NCBI GenBank assembly: GCA_027001105.1
Contig: JALTMZ010000093.1
Location: forward strand, 1-5,679
Reading direction: 5' to 3'
From: Thermococcus sp.
Lineage (GTDB): Archaea > Methanobacteriota_B > Thermococci > Thermococcales > Thermococcaceae
DNA length: 5,679 nt
The first letter of the stretch is position 1. Each line of letters opens with the position of its first letter. The notes under the pieces are model-generated. The model was given only the letters and a program-made list of their open reading frames with translations, made no database searches and was not told the origin of the DNA. Below, piece after piece: positions 1 to 5,648 of the stretch. The position numbers and the translations under genes are program-made.

Positions 1-42
1 GTATTTGCTGAGGGCGAATTGATTCACGAGTGGGAGGTTTGA
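1..42 (+). CDS. Probable 3' end of an upstream gene (partial)
   Basis: Frame 1 is open from the window edge for 13 codons and ends in TGA at 40-42, reading VFAEGELIHEWEV. The acidic and aromatic composition is typical of a Thermococcales protein end, and the other two plus frames stop by base 21. A T-rich tract follows within three bases of the stop, as expected for an archaeal terminator. The fragment is too short to assign a family. It could be a chance open frame. Confidence 0.4.
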   Translation, partial: VFAEGELIHEWEV

Positions 43-44
43 GA

Positions 45-60
45 TTTTCTTCTTTTTTGT
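45..60 (+). terminator. T-rich archaeal-type terminator after the upstream gene
   Basis: TTTTCTTCTTTTTTGT begins three bases after the TGA at 40-42. Archaeal RNA polymerase terminates at T-rich non-template tracts without needing a hairpin, and none is visible here. The position supports the reading of bases 1-42 as a gene end. Confidence 0.4.
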
Positions 61-198
61 TTACGTTTTGTGAACAGCTCGTTTATGATTTGTGAACTCT
101 TGGGAAAGATTTTGGCAGCTTTTTTCAATTCTTATAAACTCCCTAAATTTTGCAATCTTCTTAATCTTAGAATGAATAACTTTGAACATATGGGCATA

Positions 199-300
199 TT
201 TTGACACTTCCAATTTTTCTGTTCACTGATGCATCAATTTAACCTGATGTATTTTGTCATTTTTACTTTAAAATTGGAAATATATTACATTTTGTCAAAA
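199..300. repeat. Split inverted repeat in the intergenic region
   Basis: The left arm at 199-217 reads TTTTGACA, one base (c), then TTCCAATTTT. The right arm, read on the minus strand from 300 to 270, has the same two blocks separated by 13 bases. The blocks of 8 and 10 bases match perfectly. The right arm also contains TTTTGTCAAAA (290-300), an 11-base palindrome with a central T. The arms could be operators, ends of a decayed element, or chance in AT-rich DNA. Confidence 0.45.
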
Positions 301-420
301 ATAGTGGTTCATTTTTGAGTAATTTTTAGATAAAATTCAAATTCCTTTCGAAAAATGCTAAATTTCTCCACATAGCTGATCATTATGGGGCATTCAAGTG
401 TATTAAAGTACTATCTTTTT

Positions 421-429
421 GGAGGTGAT
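421..429 (+). promoter_or_regulatory. Strong Shine-Dalgarno site that sets the oxidoreductase start
   Basis: GGAGGTGAT is a full-length match to the archaeal 16S rRNA 3' end. From its AGGTG core there are 5 bases to ATG 433. It shows that the start is 433 and not the in-frame ATG at 385, which has no such site and would add 16 residues unlike the family. Confidence 0.85.
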
Positions 430-432
430 ACA

Positions 433-1482
433 ATGAAATTCTACATCTGGAGGGAGAAGGAAGAGCCAAAAGAGTGGAAGATTGCAATTATCGGAGCGGG
501 TCCAGCAGGACTTTCAGCTGCTGGTTACTTGGCTTGCAAAGGCTACCAGGTGGAAGTCTTTGACAAGATGCCAGAAGGAGGGGGTATGATTACATTTGGG
601 ATTCCAGAATCAAGAATCCCAATAAAGACTGTGAGAGAGGGTGTTAAAGATTTGGAGAGACTTGGGGTAAAGTTCAACTTCAGAACTAAAGTCGTTTATG
701 ATAACTTGAGAGATCTTGGTGATGAGTTCGTTAAGAGAGTTGTTTATTTGGAGGAACTGCTGGAAGATTTTGACGCTGTCTTGATAGCAACAGGGGCTTG
801 GAGACCGAAGAAACTCAAAATTGAGGGCATTGAACTTAAGGGAGTATGGGATGCTCTAACATTGCTCTACAAGATAAAACTTGCGAGAATAGGCTACATC
901 CCTTGGAGTGCTATTCCAGAGATGAGAGGTAAGGGGGTTGTGATAGTTGGAGCAGGTTATACAGCAGTTGATGTTGCCTTAGAGGCAAAAAGTTTAGGGG
1001 CTAAAAAGGTGACAATAATCTACCGCAGAGGACTTGAGGACAGCTATGCGAAGACTGAGATAAAGAAATTGATTAGTGAGGGAGTTAGTTTCATAGAGTT
1101 TGCTATCCCTACAAGAATTCTCGGAGAAGATGAAATTAAAGGGGTAGAATTTGTTAAAACTAAGATAGTGAATGGGAAAGTAATTCCAACAGGTGAGACC
1201 TTCAAGCTAAGCACCGACATCTTTGTATACGCTATAGGACAGTTCCCAACACCTCCAATAAAAGCGCTGATATGTGCAAATGAGAAAATTTTAAGAGATG
1301 CTGGAATATTCTTGGCTGGGGATGTTCTTGCACCAGGAAACATTGGGGTAGCAATAAGAGAAGGTATTAGGGTCGCTAAAGAGATTGAAGAGTGGCTGAA
1401 GTCAAAGGAGGAAAGACCAAGAGTACTATTCATAAGGAGCTTTCTCTTCTCCCAAAGATCTGAGATTTGGCAAAATTGTTGA
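433..1482 (+). CDS. GltD/NfnB-like FAD-dependent NAD(P) oxidoreductase, lacking the Fe-S domain
   Basis: This is a 349-residue cytosolic flavoprotein related to the small (beta) subunit of glutamate synthase and to the NADPH-binding subunit of NfnAB. Those proteins pass electrons between NAD(P)H and partner Fe-S/flavin subunits. Seen: a first Rossmann motif GAGPAG (21-26) with acidic Asp44 after the second strand; the family signature GGGMITFGIP (49-58); a second, NAD(P)-binding motif GAGYTA (173-178) followed by YRR (197-199), which suggests NADPH; and the C-terminal FAD segment LAGDVLAPGNIGVAIREG with Asp297. GltD-type proteins are usually about 450-480 residues with an N-terminal Cys-rich 4Fe-4S domain. 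Here the FAD fold begins at about residue 17 and no Cys cluster exists. The last 20 or so residues are unlike the normal family end. The partner and substrate are unknown, and no glutamate synthase large subunit lies in the window. Confidence 0.85.
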   Translation: MKFYIWREKEEPKEWKIAIIGAGPAGLSAAGYLACKGYQVEVFDKMPEGGGMITFGIPESRIPIKTVREGVKDLERLGVKFNFRTKVVYDNLRDLGDEFVKRVVYLEELLEDFDAVLIATGAWRPKKLKIEGIELKGVWDALTLLYKIKLARIGYIPWSAIPEMRGKGVVIVGAGYTAVDVALEAKSLGAKKVTIIYRRGLEDSYAKTEIKKLISEGVSFIEFAIPTRILGEDEIKGVEFVKTKIVNGKVIPTGETFKLSTDIFVYAIGQFPTPPIKALICANEKILRDAGIFLAGDVLAPGNIGVAIREGIRVAKEIEEWLKSKEERPRVLFIRSFLFSQRSEIWQNC

Positions 1483-1488
1483 ATCCCT

Positions 1489-1499
1489 ACTTCCTTTTT
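1489..1499 (+). terminator. T-tract terminator after the oxidoreductase
   Basis: ACTTCCTTTTT starts 7 bases after the TGA at 1480-1482 and overlaps the minus-strand stop codon of tiaS (1498-1500). A weak 5-bp stem (CCAAA 1452-1456 with TTTGG 1466-1470) lies just before the stop codon. It is not needed for archaeal termination. No comparable T-tract is visible for tiaS reading the other way. Confidence 0.4.
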
Positions 1500-2778
1500 A
1501 CAGATTAATTGCCTCCAAAACCTTCTCCTCCCCAAGCGGTAACACTAAAGGCCTTGATAGATGCCTCCTTGCATCTGGTGGCACCTCATAGATTTTCATC
1601 TCTAGCTCTCTTGGTACTTCAACTGGGATTAACTGCTTTGGCATTTTGTAACCGCACTTTTTGCACTTCAAGTAATCTCCCTTGCTTTTCATAGTTCCGC
1701 CACATTTTGGACACTTCGGCTTTCTGTACTCAATTTTCTTAGCCAGCTTTACTGGATAAAATTTCTCAAGATTGAGCGTCAAAACGCCTTCAAACTCTTT
1801 TACTCCTCCGGTTGCTATAATCTCGTCCCCCTTAATCAGCATCCTCACGTATTTCCTGAATCCTTTCGTCGGCTCGAATGCCGCAACCCTCAGCCTTCCA
1901 GTTCCGTCGTCAACCTCAAAGAAGACGTGCCTCCCCTTCTCCCAGTAACTCCTTACAACTCTTGCTTTAATTACAGCATTATCGAATTGTTTAAGCTCTG
2001 CAATCTTTTTAAACCTTAAATGCTCATCCGTGCTCTGATTCGTCTTGAAAATCTGGTAAAATTCGACTGGCTCTTCGATTGTTATGCTCTCAAAAGCCAG
2101 CAGAACCTTATTTTTGTCGATTCCTCTAATGCCGACCAGAACGGGATCTTTGCCGTGGGGAGTTATTAAAACCGAGCCCTTATACGGATCAACATTATCG
2201 TAGGTGAAGGGATAGAACTGCTTATCCATCTCAAAAACGCTCTCTTTGTTCACCTTTCGTGGAGTTCCCCAAAGCTCCCTTCTCCTATATGCTAAAAGCT
2301 CGTAAGTGAACTCTCTAAGAGGATGCCCAATGGCAGCTAAGGCTCCTACTATTCCTCTTCCAAGTTTAAATCTGTAGATTTCGGCATCAACATCTTTAGC
2401 AACTTTCTCTGCCTCTTCAATACTTATGTGCTCCCAGATAGCCTGATAAGTAAACTCAGTCAGCTCTTCTGGAATTTCTCCCTCCAAAAACACTACACCT
2501 GGATTCGTGTTCTCATGAGTTAAATCAGCCAGTTTTTCAACCATTCCAAGAACAAGCCTCTTAATTTTTGGAGCATCTTCTTCATCAACTTCAAAGCTCA
2601 TCGCAACTGCACCGTTCCCCCTCGTCTTGTAGGGAACGTTGGGGTTCAGCCTAATCAGCTTCGGCAAATCTAAAGGCTCCGCTAACCGTGAAATTTCTCT
2701 ATAGAGCAAAGCTCCAAGATAAGTTGTGCACATGCCATTTGGTGAGTCAGTATCGTCAATTCCTATGTGGAGCATCAT
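1498..2778 (-). CDS. tiaS: tRNA(Ile2) 2-agmatinylcytidine synthetase TiaS
   Basis: TiaS uses ATP and agmatine to convert C34 of tRNA-Ile(CAU) into agmatidine, so that it reads AUA and not AUG. It is essential in archaea and acts in the cytosol. Seen in the 426 residues: the N-terminal kinase-like signature GIDDTDS (6-12); MCTTY (16-20), whose T18 matches the numbering I recall for the autophosphorylated Thr of the Archaeoglobus enzyme; the conserved NQSTDEHL segment (247-254); an OB-fold-like stretch (about 267-340) with [11 protein letters not shown]; and a C-terminal zinc ribbon with Cys356, 359, 372 and 375. Length is normal for the family. The start is ATG 2778; ATG 2775 and TTG 2781 are in frame beside it. 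No Shine-Dalgarno site is present, and a TATA box 25-30 bases upstream predicts leaderless mRNA. It lies downstream of the GNAT gene and converges on the oxidoreductase with a 15-base gap. Confidence 0.96.
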   Translation of the reverse strand: MMLHIGIDDTDSPNGMCTTYLGALLYREISRLAEPLDLPKLIRLNPNVPYKTRGNGAVAMSFEVDEEDAPKIKRLVLGMVEKLADLTHENTNPGVVFLEGEIPEELTEFTYQAIWEHISIEEAEKVAKDVDAEIYRFKLGRGIVGALAAIGHPLREFTYELLAYRRRELWGTPRKVNKESVFEMDKQFYPFTYDNVDPYKGSVLITPHGKDPVLVGIRGIDKNKVLLAFESITIEEPVEFYQIFKTNQSTDEHLRFKKIAELKQFDNAVIKARVVRSYWEKGRHVFFEVDDGTGRLRVAAFEPTKGFRKYVRMLIKGDEIIATGGVKEFEGVLTLNLEKFYPVKLAKKIEYRKPKCPKCGGTMKSKGDYLKCKKCGYKMPKQLIPVEVPRELEMKIYEVPPDARRHLSRPLVLPLGEEKVLEAINL

Positions 2779-2786
2779 CAAAGCGT

Positions 2787-2800
2787 AGAAAAGAAGAGAA
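2787..2800 (-). terminator. Pyrimidine-rich tract after the GNAT gene
   Basis: TTCTCTTCTTTTCT on the minus strand lies between the GNAT stop and the tiaS start. It could end GNAT transcripts, or it could simply be the initiator region of the tiaS promoter. The longest T run is only four, so readthrough into tiaS is plausible. Confidence 0.25.
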
Positions 2801-2802
2801 CG

Positions 2803-2814
2803 TTAAAAGCTTTC
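2803..2814 (-). promoter_or_regulatory. BRE/TATA promoter of tiaS, overlapping the GNAT stop codon
   Basis: Read on the minus strand, GAAAGC (2814-2809) followed by TTTTAA (2808-2803) matches the archaeal BRE plus TATA pattern. The TATA centre is about 27 bases from ATG 2778, which places transcription start at or next to the start codon. That fits the absence of a ribosome binding site. The TAA stop codon of the GNAT gene is the last three bases of this TATA box. Confidence 0.6.
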
Positions 2815-3351
2815 CCATCCATCTTTAAACAGCTCGTAAAATAAAACGTCAGCAAAGCCTTCCTCTGGGATATGGACGTGCTTTTTTAGCCTTCCCACGA
2901 GCTTAAAGCCGTTCTTTTCAAGAACCCTTTGCGAAGCTACGTTGTATTCATAAACCCTTGCATAAACTTTCCTTAGATTGAGCCATTTGAAGCAGTACTC
3001 CAAGACCAATTTCACTGCTTCCGTTGCATATCCTTTCCCCCAGTACTGCTTGCTCAAAAAGTACCCTATTTCAGCATGCCCATTCTTATGATTAATCTTA
3101 TGAACCCCAATCAATCCAACGAGAGAGTCACTTCTATTTTCAATAACTGCAAAAACTCTGTGTCTCTCTTTTTCCCTCCTAATTCTCTCATACCATTCCA
3201 CCTCATCTTCAAAGTAGAACACAGCATCCGGTGAAGATAAATATCTCCTCACCTCTCTGTCGTTGTACCACAGCCAAACCTTCGGTATGTCCTCTCTCAA
3301 TAGAACGCCGAGAGAAACCTTCCTCCCAGTTAGGATTATAGGTCTCTGCAT
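2803..3351 (-). CDS. GNAT-family N-acetyltransferase (RimJ/RimL-like)
   Basis: This 182-residue cytosolic acetyltransferase should transfer an acetyl group from acetyl-CoA to an amine. RimJ/RimL relatives modify protein N-termini, but others in the group act on small amines, so the substrate is open. Seen: an N-terminal beta strand and helix region (MQRPIILTGRKVSLGVL); IGYFLSKQYWGKGYATEA (about 95-112), which holds the acetyl-CoA pyrophosphate loop Q-x-x-G-x-G/A; and NVASQRVLEKNGF (137-149), the motif-B helix typical of the Acetyltransf_3 group. Length is normal. ATG 3351 is chosen because AAGGTG (3363-3358) precedes it with 6 bases of spacing. GTG 3360, three codons earlier, overlaps that site and lacks one of its own. 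The gene lies 24 bases upstream of tiaS on the same strand and is divergent from the regulator gene. Confidence 0.88.
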   Translation of the reverse strand: MQRPIILTGRKVSLGVLLREDIPKVWLWYNDREVRRYLSSPDAVFYFEDEVEWYERIRREKERHRVFAVIENRSDSLVGLIGVHKINHKNGHAEIGYFLSKQYWGKGYATEAVKLVLEYCFKWLNLRKVYARVYEYNVASQRVLEKNGFKLVGRLKKHVHIPEEGFADVLFYELFKDGWESF

Positions 3352-3395
3352 GTCATACACCTTAAATTTTTAAGTTCCTTTTCCTATTTATAAAT
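3352..3395. promoter_or_regulatory. Interleaved divergent promoters for the GNAT and regulator genes
   Basis: Two TATA-like elements lie in the 42-bp gap. CTTAAATTTTTAAG (3361-3374) is centred 26 bases before regulator ATG 3394 and fits a leaderless plus-strand transcript. ATTTATAAAT (3386-3395), a perfect palindrome, is centred about 39 bases before GNAT ATG 3351; it would start a minus-strand transcript near 3364, leaving a 12-13 base leader that contains AAGGTG (3363-3358). Each TATA box therefore overlaps the other gene's start region. A clear BRE is not visible for either. Confidence 0.55.
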
Positions 3396-4356
3396 GATGA
3401 TGGAAAAGGAAAGGTTGGTTAGAGTCGTCGAGAGCATCTTGCGAGGCACAGGATTTAGGACCGCGAGAATGGAATTTAAGGGTGCATGCTTTGACTTAGT
3501 GGCGAGTAGGTTATTCCTATTGCTATTCATCAAAGTTTTACAGAACATTGACACGCTCACAAAGGAACAAGCTGAAGATTTAAAGCGCCTGGCTAAGTTC
3601 TTCCAAGCTTCTCCGCTCATAGTTGGGCTCAAGACAAAAAACGATGAACTTGAGGAAGGGGTAGTTTACGAGCGCTTTGGAATCTACGCATTGAATCCGC
3701 AAACCCTCTATGATGTGATAGTTGAAAATGAGCTGCCGGCAATTTTCGCTGAAAGAGGAGGATTTTATGTCAAAATTAATGGCGAATATCTCAGATATTT
3801 GAGAGAGAAGTATGGATATAGCATTGGTGAACTTGCTGAGCTGTTGGGAGTTTCAAGAAAAAGCCTGCAGAATTATGAAAGAGGAGAACAGGCTGTCAGC
3901 TTAGATGTTGCCATTAGATTAGAAGAGATATTCAACGAACCTCTGGCTAAGCCTATTGATATCCTGCATGCAAAAGTTGAAGCCAGGCTTGACGTAAAGC
4001 CAGAGAACGAGCTTGAAAAGGAAATCTTTGAGCGCTTAAAAGCTCTTGGGATGGGAGTTGTTAAAATCAAGAAAGCTCCGTTCAATGCAATTTCAAAAGA
4101 GGAGGAGTTCAAGATTTTAACAGGGATAGACCAGAGGAAAACTAAGACAACAATAAAAAGAGCCCAGATGGTCAATGAGGTCAGCAAGATAATCCACAGC
4201 GATGGAGTCTTCATTTTGGAAAAAACGAAGACTGAAGTTGTTGGGGAAATTCCGCTAATACCTAAAAAGGCTCTCTCAGAAATTAGGGATGCTGATGAGC
4301 TAATTGAGATGATTGAAGAGCTGAAGAAAGAGATAAAGAAAAAGGTCTTTAGCTGA
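3394..4356 (+). CDS. Archaeal HTH-type transcriptional regulator (Cro/C1-type HTH, MF_00584-like)
   Basis: This 320-residue protein belongs to a conserved archaeal family annotated as putative HTH-type transcriptional regulators; its targets are not known to me. Domains in order: an N-terminal alpha/beta domain (about 5-125); a Cro/C1 helix-turn-helix (about 133-182) with YGYSIGELAELLGVSRKSL and then NYERGEQAVS; and a C-terminal alpha/beta domain (about 205-300) containing KKAPFNAIS, LTGID and DGVFILEK. It ends in a Lys/Glu-rich helix. Length fits the family. The N-terminal domain resembles a nuclease fold without catalytic residues. Three ATG codons stand in tandem (3394, 3397, 3400). No Shine-Dalgarno site is present and a TATA box sits 26 bases upstream, so a leaderless message starting at 3394 is likely, though homologues as I recall them start at the position of ATG 3400. 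Autoregulation or control of the divergent GNAT gene is possible but inferred only from layout. Confidence 0.9.
   Translation: MMMEKERLVRVVESILRGTGFRTARMEFKGACFDLVASRLFLLLFIKVLQNIDTLTKEQAEDLKRLAKFFQASPLIVGLKTKNDELEEGVVYERFGIYALNPQTLYDVIVENELPAIFAERGGFYVKINGEYLRYLREKYGYSIGELAELLGVSRKSLQNYERGEQAVSLDVAIRLEEIFNEPLAKPIDILHAKVEARLDVKPENELEKEIFERLKALGMGVVKIKKAPFNAISKEEEFKILTGIDQRKTKTTIKRAQMVNEVSKIIHSDGVFILEKTKTEVVGEIPLIPKKALSEIRDADELIEMIEELKKEIKKKVFS
4321..4343 (-). terminator. T-rich terminator for the HD gene, inside the regulator coding sequence
   Basis: Read on the minus strand, this stretch is TTTTTCTTTATCTCTTTCTTC and begins 5 bases after the HD gene's TAA (4351-4349). On the plus strand it encodes the Lys-rich end of the regulator. 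Confidence 0.5.
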
Positions 4357-5602
4357 AAATTACTTTTTTCCAGATTTCCCTAACTTTATCTACATATTTT
4401 GCTGGTGAAGCAATGAGCACAGCCCATCTTGGAGTTTGTCTTCTTTTTAAGGCATTCGCTAAGGGGGTCACTTTTGTAAGGGGCTGAAGTTCTCCAGTGT
4501 GGAGCAATACATTGATTTCTGTGGCTTTTAGCCTTGGTTCGCTGAGCATCAAATCTGCAATTGAGAATTCAAGAATCACCTCACCTTCCTTGGCTCCAAC
4601 GGCATCTGCCAAGTTTCTTTCGATTTCCTGCCTCCTCTTGACGTTTCTGTATGCACTCAGCAGTTCTTTCTTCTCCTCTGCAGAGAGCTCGTCCGCACTT
4701 GCCAGCACAGCTGCTTTGTATATGTCCCTATATTTAATGCGCCTTGCGATTTCACCGGGATAACCTTCAAGATCCTCAAGCTCGACAATAACTCTGCAGT
4801 CAGTCATCTTCCAGAAGTCCCAAAGGTGTCCTTCCTCAAGGGCAAACTCCAAAGCTCTCGTCAGCATTCCTTCGGCAATTTTAACCGTATGATGGAAGTA
4901 AACCCTTGAATACATCAAAGCCCTGGCAACCATCATCCCCTCTACTGCCTCAATTCCTTTCTCATCCACCACAAGCTGACCGTCATAGATTTTTAGAACT
5001 TTTAAAAGCCTTTCAATGTCAATAATGCCATGGGCAACGCCAGTATAATGGGCATCTCTCATGAGGTAGTCAATCTGATCGACATCAACATCTCCATGGA
5101 GCATCTGACCCAGGTAGCGCTTCTCGTATTTGCCTAAAATTAAGTCAGCGACTTCTTTTGGGGAATAGCCATAACTCTCAATTATCTCTGGAATGAACTC
5201 CCTGTTCTCTATCTCTCCATCAATGATATCTATTTTTCCGAGAATTATGTTTTGACCAAGATGCATGTGGTCGTACTCTTTGACATAGTGCTTGTAAATC
5301 TGCTCAAATGTGTGAGAGAATGGTCCATGTCCAATGTCATGTAACAATGCTCCTATTTCAAGTAAAGTTTTCTCATCTTTATCAAGCTCGACCTCTTGGG
5401 CAAGCCTCCTCGCTATGTTATATGCTCCAAGGGAATGCTCAAATCGGGAGTGGTTTGCTCCTGGATACACAAGATATGCCAAGCCAAGCTGCCTTATGCT
5501 CCTAAGTCTTTGGAACTCCGGAGTCTTCACTAAATCCAGAATGACTCCCTTGATTTTCATGCTTCCGTGAATGGGATCATGTATAATTTTCCCGTCCACC
5601 AT
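4349..5602 (-). CDS. HD-domain phosphohydrolase, SAMHD1-like (COG1078 type)
   Basis: This 417-residue metal-dependent phosphohydrolase is related to SAMHD1 and bacterial dGTPases, which cleave dNTPs to a deoxynucleoside and triphosphate. dNTPase activity here is inferred. Seen: SRFEHSLG with His56; the HD pair His88-Asp89 in LLHDIGHGPFSH; and DVDQIDYLMRD with Asp175, the fourth metal ligand. These give the full H...HD...D set, so it should be active. The stretch PGANHSRFEHSLG is close to that of SAMHD1. There is no SAM domain. The C-terminal portion (about 260-417) is less characteristic. ATG 5602 is used, with AGGTG (5610-5606) only 3 bases away; GTG 5599 gives a 6-base spacing like the GNAT gene and is an equal candidate, while GTG 5608 overlaps the site. 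The 3' end overlaps the convergent regulator gene by 8 bases. Confidence 0.9.
   Translation of the reverse strand: MVDGKIIHDPIHGSMKIKGVILDLVKTPEFQRLRSIRQLGLAYLVYPGANHSRFEHSLGAYNIARRLAQEVELDKDEKTLLEIGALLHDIGHGPFSHTFEQIYKHYVKEYDHMHLGQNIILGKIDIIDGEIENREFIPEIIESYGYSPKEVADLILGKYEKRYLGQMLHGDVDVDQIDYLMRDAHYTGVAHGIIDIERLLKVLKIYDGQLVVDEKGIEAVEGMMVARALMYSRVYFHHTVKIAEGMLTRALEFALEEGHLWDFWKMTDCRVIVELEDLEGYPGEIARRIKYRDIYKAAVLASADELSAEEKKELLSAYRNVKRRQEIERNLADAVGAKEGEVILEFSIADLMLSEPRLKATEINVLLHTGELQPLTKVTPLANALKRRQTPRWAVLIASPAKYVDKVREIWKKVIFS
4364..4369 (+). terminator. T6 terminator for the regulator gene, inside the HD coding sequence
   Basis: TTTTTT lies 7 bases after the regulator's TGA (4354-4356). On the minus strand these bases encode the Lys-Lys pair near the C-terminus of the HD protein. 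Confidence 0.5.
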
Positions 5603-5648
5603 CCCCACCTAAAAGAATTTCAGAAAGAGATTTTAAATAGATTTTGGC
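5603..5648 (-). promoter_or_regulatory. Promoter and ribosome binding site of the HD gene
   Basis: On the minus strand, GCCAAAAT (5648-5641) is followed by CTATTTAAAA (5640-5631), a good TATA box. From its centre, 25 bases lead to about 5610, giving a leader of 8-10 bases that begins with AGGTGGGG (5610-5603). The very short leader is still long enough to carry this site. The remaining bases up to 5679 show no gene; they probably belong to the upstream spacer. Confidence 0.55.

Larger units (their letters stand above)
43..432. other. AT-rich intergenic region with repeats and a possible gene remnant
   Basis: About 390 bases hold no convincing intact gene and are visibly more AT-rich than the coding DNA. 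Contents seen: the T-rich tract at 45-60; an imperfect direct repeat GTTTTGTGAAC (65-75) and GATTTGTGAAC (87-97); a perfect 10-base palindrome TGATGCATCA (227-236); a split inverted repeat (199-217 with 270-300); and the direct repeat ATTTTGTCA (251-259 and 289-297). On the minus strand a frame is open from 222 down to a TAA at 63-61. It could start at TTG 213 (50 codons) or ATG 189 (42 codons) and encodes a Lys-rich peptide with no recognised motif. A promoter for the oxidoreductase must lie here, but no single TATA box stands out. Weak candidates are TTTTTAGATAAAA near 325-337 and GCTAAATTT near 358-366. Confidence 0.5.

Noticed and set aside
65..83. Possible SurR operator (GTT and AAC half-sites)
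   Set aside because: The spacing is GTT-n5-AAC-n5-GTT, not the GTT-n3-AAC core I know for SurR, and it lies about 350 bases before the oxidoreductase start.
188..199. ATATG-GG-CATAT dyad
   Set aside because: It has 5-bp arms with a 2-base centre in AT-rich DNA; it is too short to separate from chance.
385..432. Longer form of the oxidoreductase starting at ATG 385
   Set aside because: It has no ribosome binding site and adds 16 residues unlike the family, while ATG 433 follows GGAGGTGAT at the ideal distance.
1405..1414. Shine-Dalgarno-like AAAGGAGGAA near the end of the oxidoreductase
   Set aside because: No start codon with a useful open frame follows; it encodes K-E-E in the gene.
1452..1470. 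Hairpin CCAAA/TTTGG as an intrinsic terminator
   Set aside because: The stem is only 5 bp with a 9-base loop, lies inside the coding region, and is 20 bases or more from the T-tract.
1044..1535. 163-codon minus-strand open frame inside the oxidoreductase gene
   Set aside because: It is an antisense shadow of a gene with clear family motifs; the product is Ser/Phe-rich with no recognisable domain, and it runs into tiaS.
3394..3400. ATGATGA resembling a C box of a C/D guide RNA
   Set aside because: No CTGA D box follows within a suitable distance, and the bases are explained by the regulator's tandem start codons.
3873..4214. 113-codon minus-strand open frame inside the regulator gene
   Set aside because: It is an antisense shadow of the conserved HTH protein. 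Its hydrophobic start is the complement of charged codons, with no promoter or ribosome site seen.
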